Shown: positions 63,465-64,000 of the stretch, one piece after another | Layout: every line of letters begins with the position of its first letter | Numbering within the stretch: position 1 is the stretch's first letter | NCBI GenBank assembly: GCA_026387665.1 | Contig: JAPLLG010000012.1 | Location: 42,714 to 106,713, forward strand | Length of the DNA stretch: 64,000 nt | Source: Nitrospirota bacterium | GTDB lineage: Bacteria; Nitrospirota; Nitrospiria; Nitrospirales; Nitrospiraceae | Direction of reading: 5' to 3' | Translations under genes and position numbers: made by a program | Notes under the pieces: model-generated | Told to the model about the DNA's origin: nothing | What the model saw: only the letters and a program-made list of their open reading frames with translations | Databases searched by the model: none

Positions 63465-64000
63465 CTAGGGGCTGTTCAGCAGCCGCTCGACTTCATCGCG
63501 TAATACCGATAGCTGGAACGGCTTTTTGAGGAAACCCCTGAATCCCTTGTCTCCATATTGCAGACGGAGCGTGTCAGGATGATAGCCGCTGACGAGCAGC
63601 ACCTTCGTGCCGGGTTTGATTTGTTGCAGCGCCTCGAAGGTCTGGAGGCCGTCCATCCCCGGCATGCTCAGGTCGAGCAGGACGCAGCCGATCTCGCGAT
63701 GGTGCTCTTGGAATAGCGCCAGGGCCGCTGCGCCGCTGTCGGCGGTGAGCACTCGATAGCCGGAAAGCTCCAGGATCTCTTGGCTCAAGGCCCGTATCAT
63801 GGCGGCATCATCCACCACCAAAATCGTGTCAGCCGAATCGGGCCTGCCTCCACCAGCCTGCTGAGGGGGCGCCGGTTCTGTGGCGGCGCGTGGCCGGTCT
63901 TGGATGGGGAAGAGGATGCGAACCTTGGTGCCCTGTCCGGGATGGCTGGTGACCAAGAGGCCGCCCTTGTGCGACTGGACGATTCCGCGGACGGCCGGCA
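63465..64000 (-). CDS. Hybrid histidine kinase, 5' part beyond window
   Basis: The visible 3' part codes for the end of a HATPase domain (VRGIVQSHKGGLLVTSHPGQGTKVRILFP) and a complete receiver domain: phospho-acceptor Asp in CVLLDLSMPGMDG, Lys in KKPF. The next gene begins 24 bases after its stop, so the two kinases are probably one operon and may exchange phosphate. Its upstream sensor domains cannot be seen. Confidence 0.85.
   Translation of the reverse strand, partial: PAVRGIVQSHKGGLLVTSHPGQGTKVRILFPIQDRPRAATEPAPPQQAGGGRPDSADTILVVDDAAMIRALSQEILELSGYRVLTADSGAAALALFQEHHREIGCVLLDLSMPGMDGLQTFEALQQIKPGTKVLLVSGYHPDTLRLQYGDKGFRGFLKKPFQLSVLRDEVERLLNSP

Noticed and set aside
1..64000. CRISPR array, tRNA/rRNA genes, prophage or transposase genes
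   Set aside because: No regularly spaced repeat, no cloverleaf-like or rRNA-like sequence and no integrase, transposase or phage-structural motif was found by reading; short tRNAs could still be missed without a scan.

Overview
The window is about 64 kb of GC-rich bacterial DNA, almost completely coding and mostly on the + strand. Gene content points to a Nitrospira-like member of the Nitrospirota: many c-type cytochromes, a Rieske/cytochrome b6-type complex with a fused cytochrome c, a very large multicopper oxidase, many multi-PAS hybrid histidine kinases, and short dispersed palindromes. This assignment is inference from gene content; no rRNA, tRNA, amo or nxr gene was found here. I saw no CRISPR array, phage or transposase gene.

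Layout. (1) 1-10.9 kb is mostly housekeeping: a HlyD-type adaptor cut by the window edge, purE-purK, then on the minus strand a DHH phosphoesterase with a rhomboid protease, a LOG-family protein and a CBS-PilZ protein. A + strand run follows: a DUF692/MNIO-like metalloenzyme, dus, maf and a secreted protein. (2) 10.9-15.7 kb holds four regulators: a sigma54 response regulator, its PAS histidine kinase, a stand-alone receiver, and a second sigma54 activator with a cysteine-rich PAS sensor. (3) 16.3-25.1 kb holds a 1646-residue multicopper oxidase behind a 588-bp structured leader, two formylglycine-generating-enzyme-like proteins without the catalytic cysteines, an outer-membrane beta-barrel, a Cys-rich small protein and a CopD-like membrane protein. 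(4) 25.4-31.3 kb is ftsH plus an Mla-type lipid-transport operon. (5) 31.3-36.7 kb is a carbon/ATP module: alpha-glucan phosphorylase, acetate kinase and phosphoketolase. (6) 36.7-44.5 kb holds a membrane protein, a MgtA-like P-type ATPase and an RND efflux pair. (7) 44.6-53.7 kb is an electron-transfer region: OsmC proteins, several cytochromes c, a TsdA-like diheme cytochrome, a DsrE protein, and a Rieske - globin-coupled diguanylate cyclase - cytochrome b/c1 operon. (8) 53.7-59.0 kb (minus strand) is a four-gene operon with a Cyc2-like porin-cytochrome fusion, a SHOCT lipoprotein, a blue-copper-like secreted protein and a hybrid histidine kinase. (9) The window ends with a DUF2231 protein, a Met/Gly-tailed cytochrome c, a 1050-residue multi-PAS hybrid kinase and the 3' part of another.

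How it fits together. The region looks like an accessory respiratory and metal-redox block with its own signalling. The sigma54 regulators sit directly upstream of the multicopper oxidase, a kinase ends the Cyc2-like operon, and an oxygen-sensing-type cyclic-di-GMP synthase is embedded between the subunits of the quinol-oxidising complex. The best candidates for a little-described system are that embedded cyclase, the six-domain oxidase with unusual copper-motif order, and the Cyc2-like operon.
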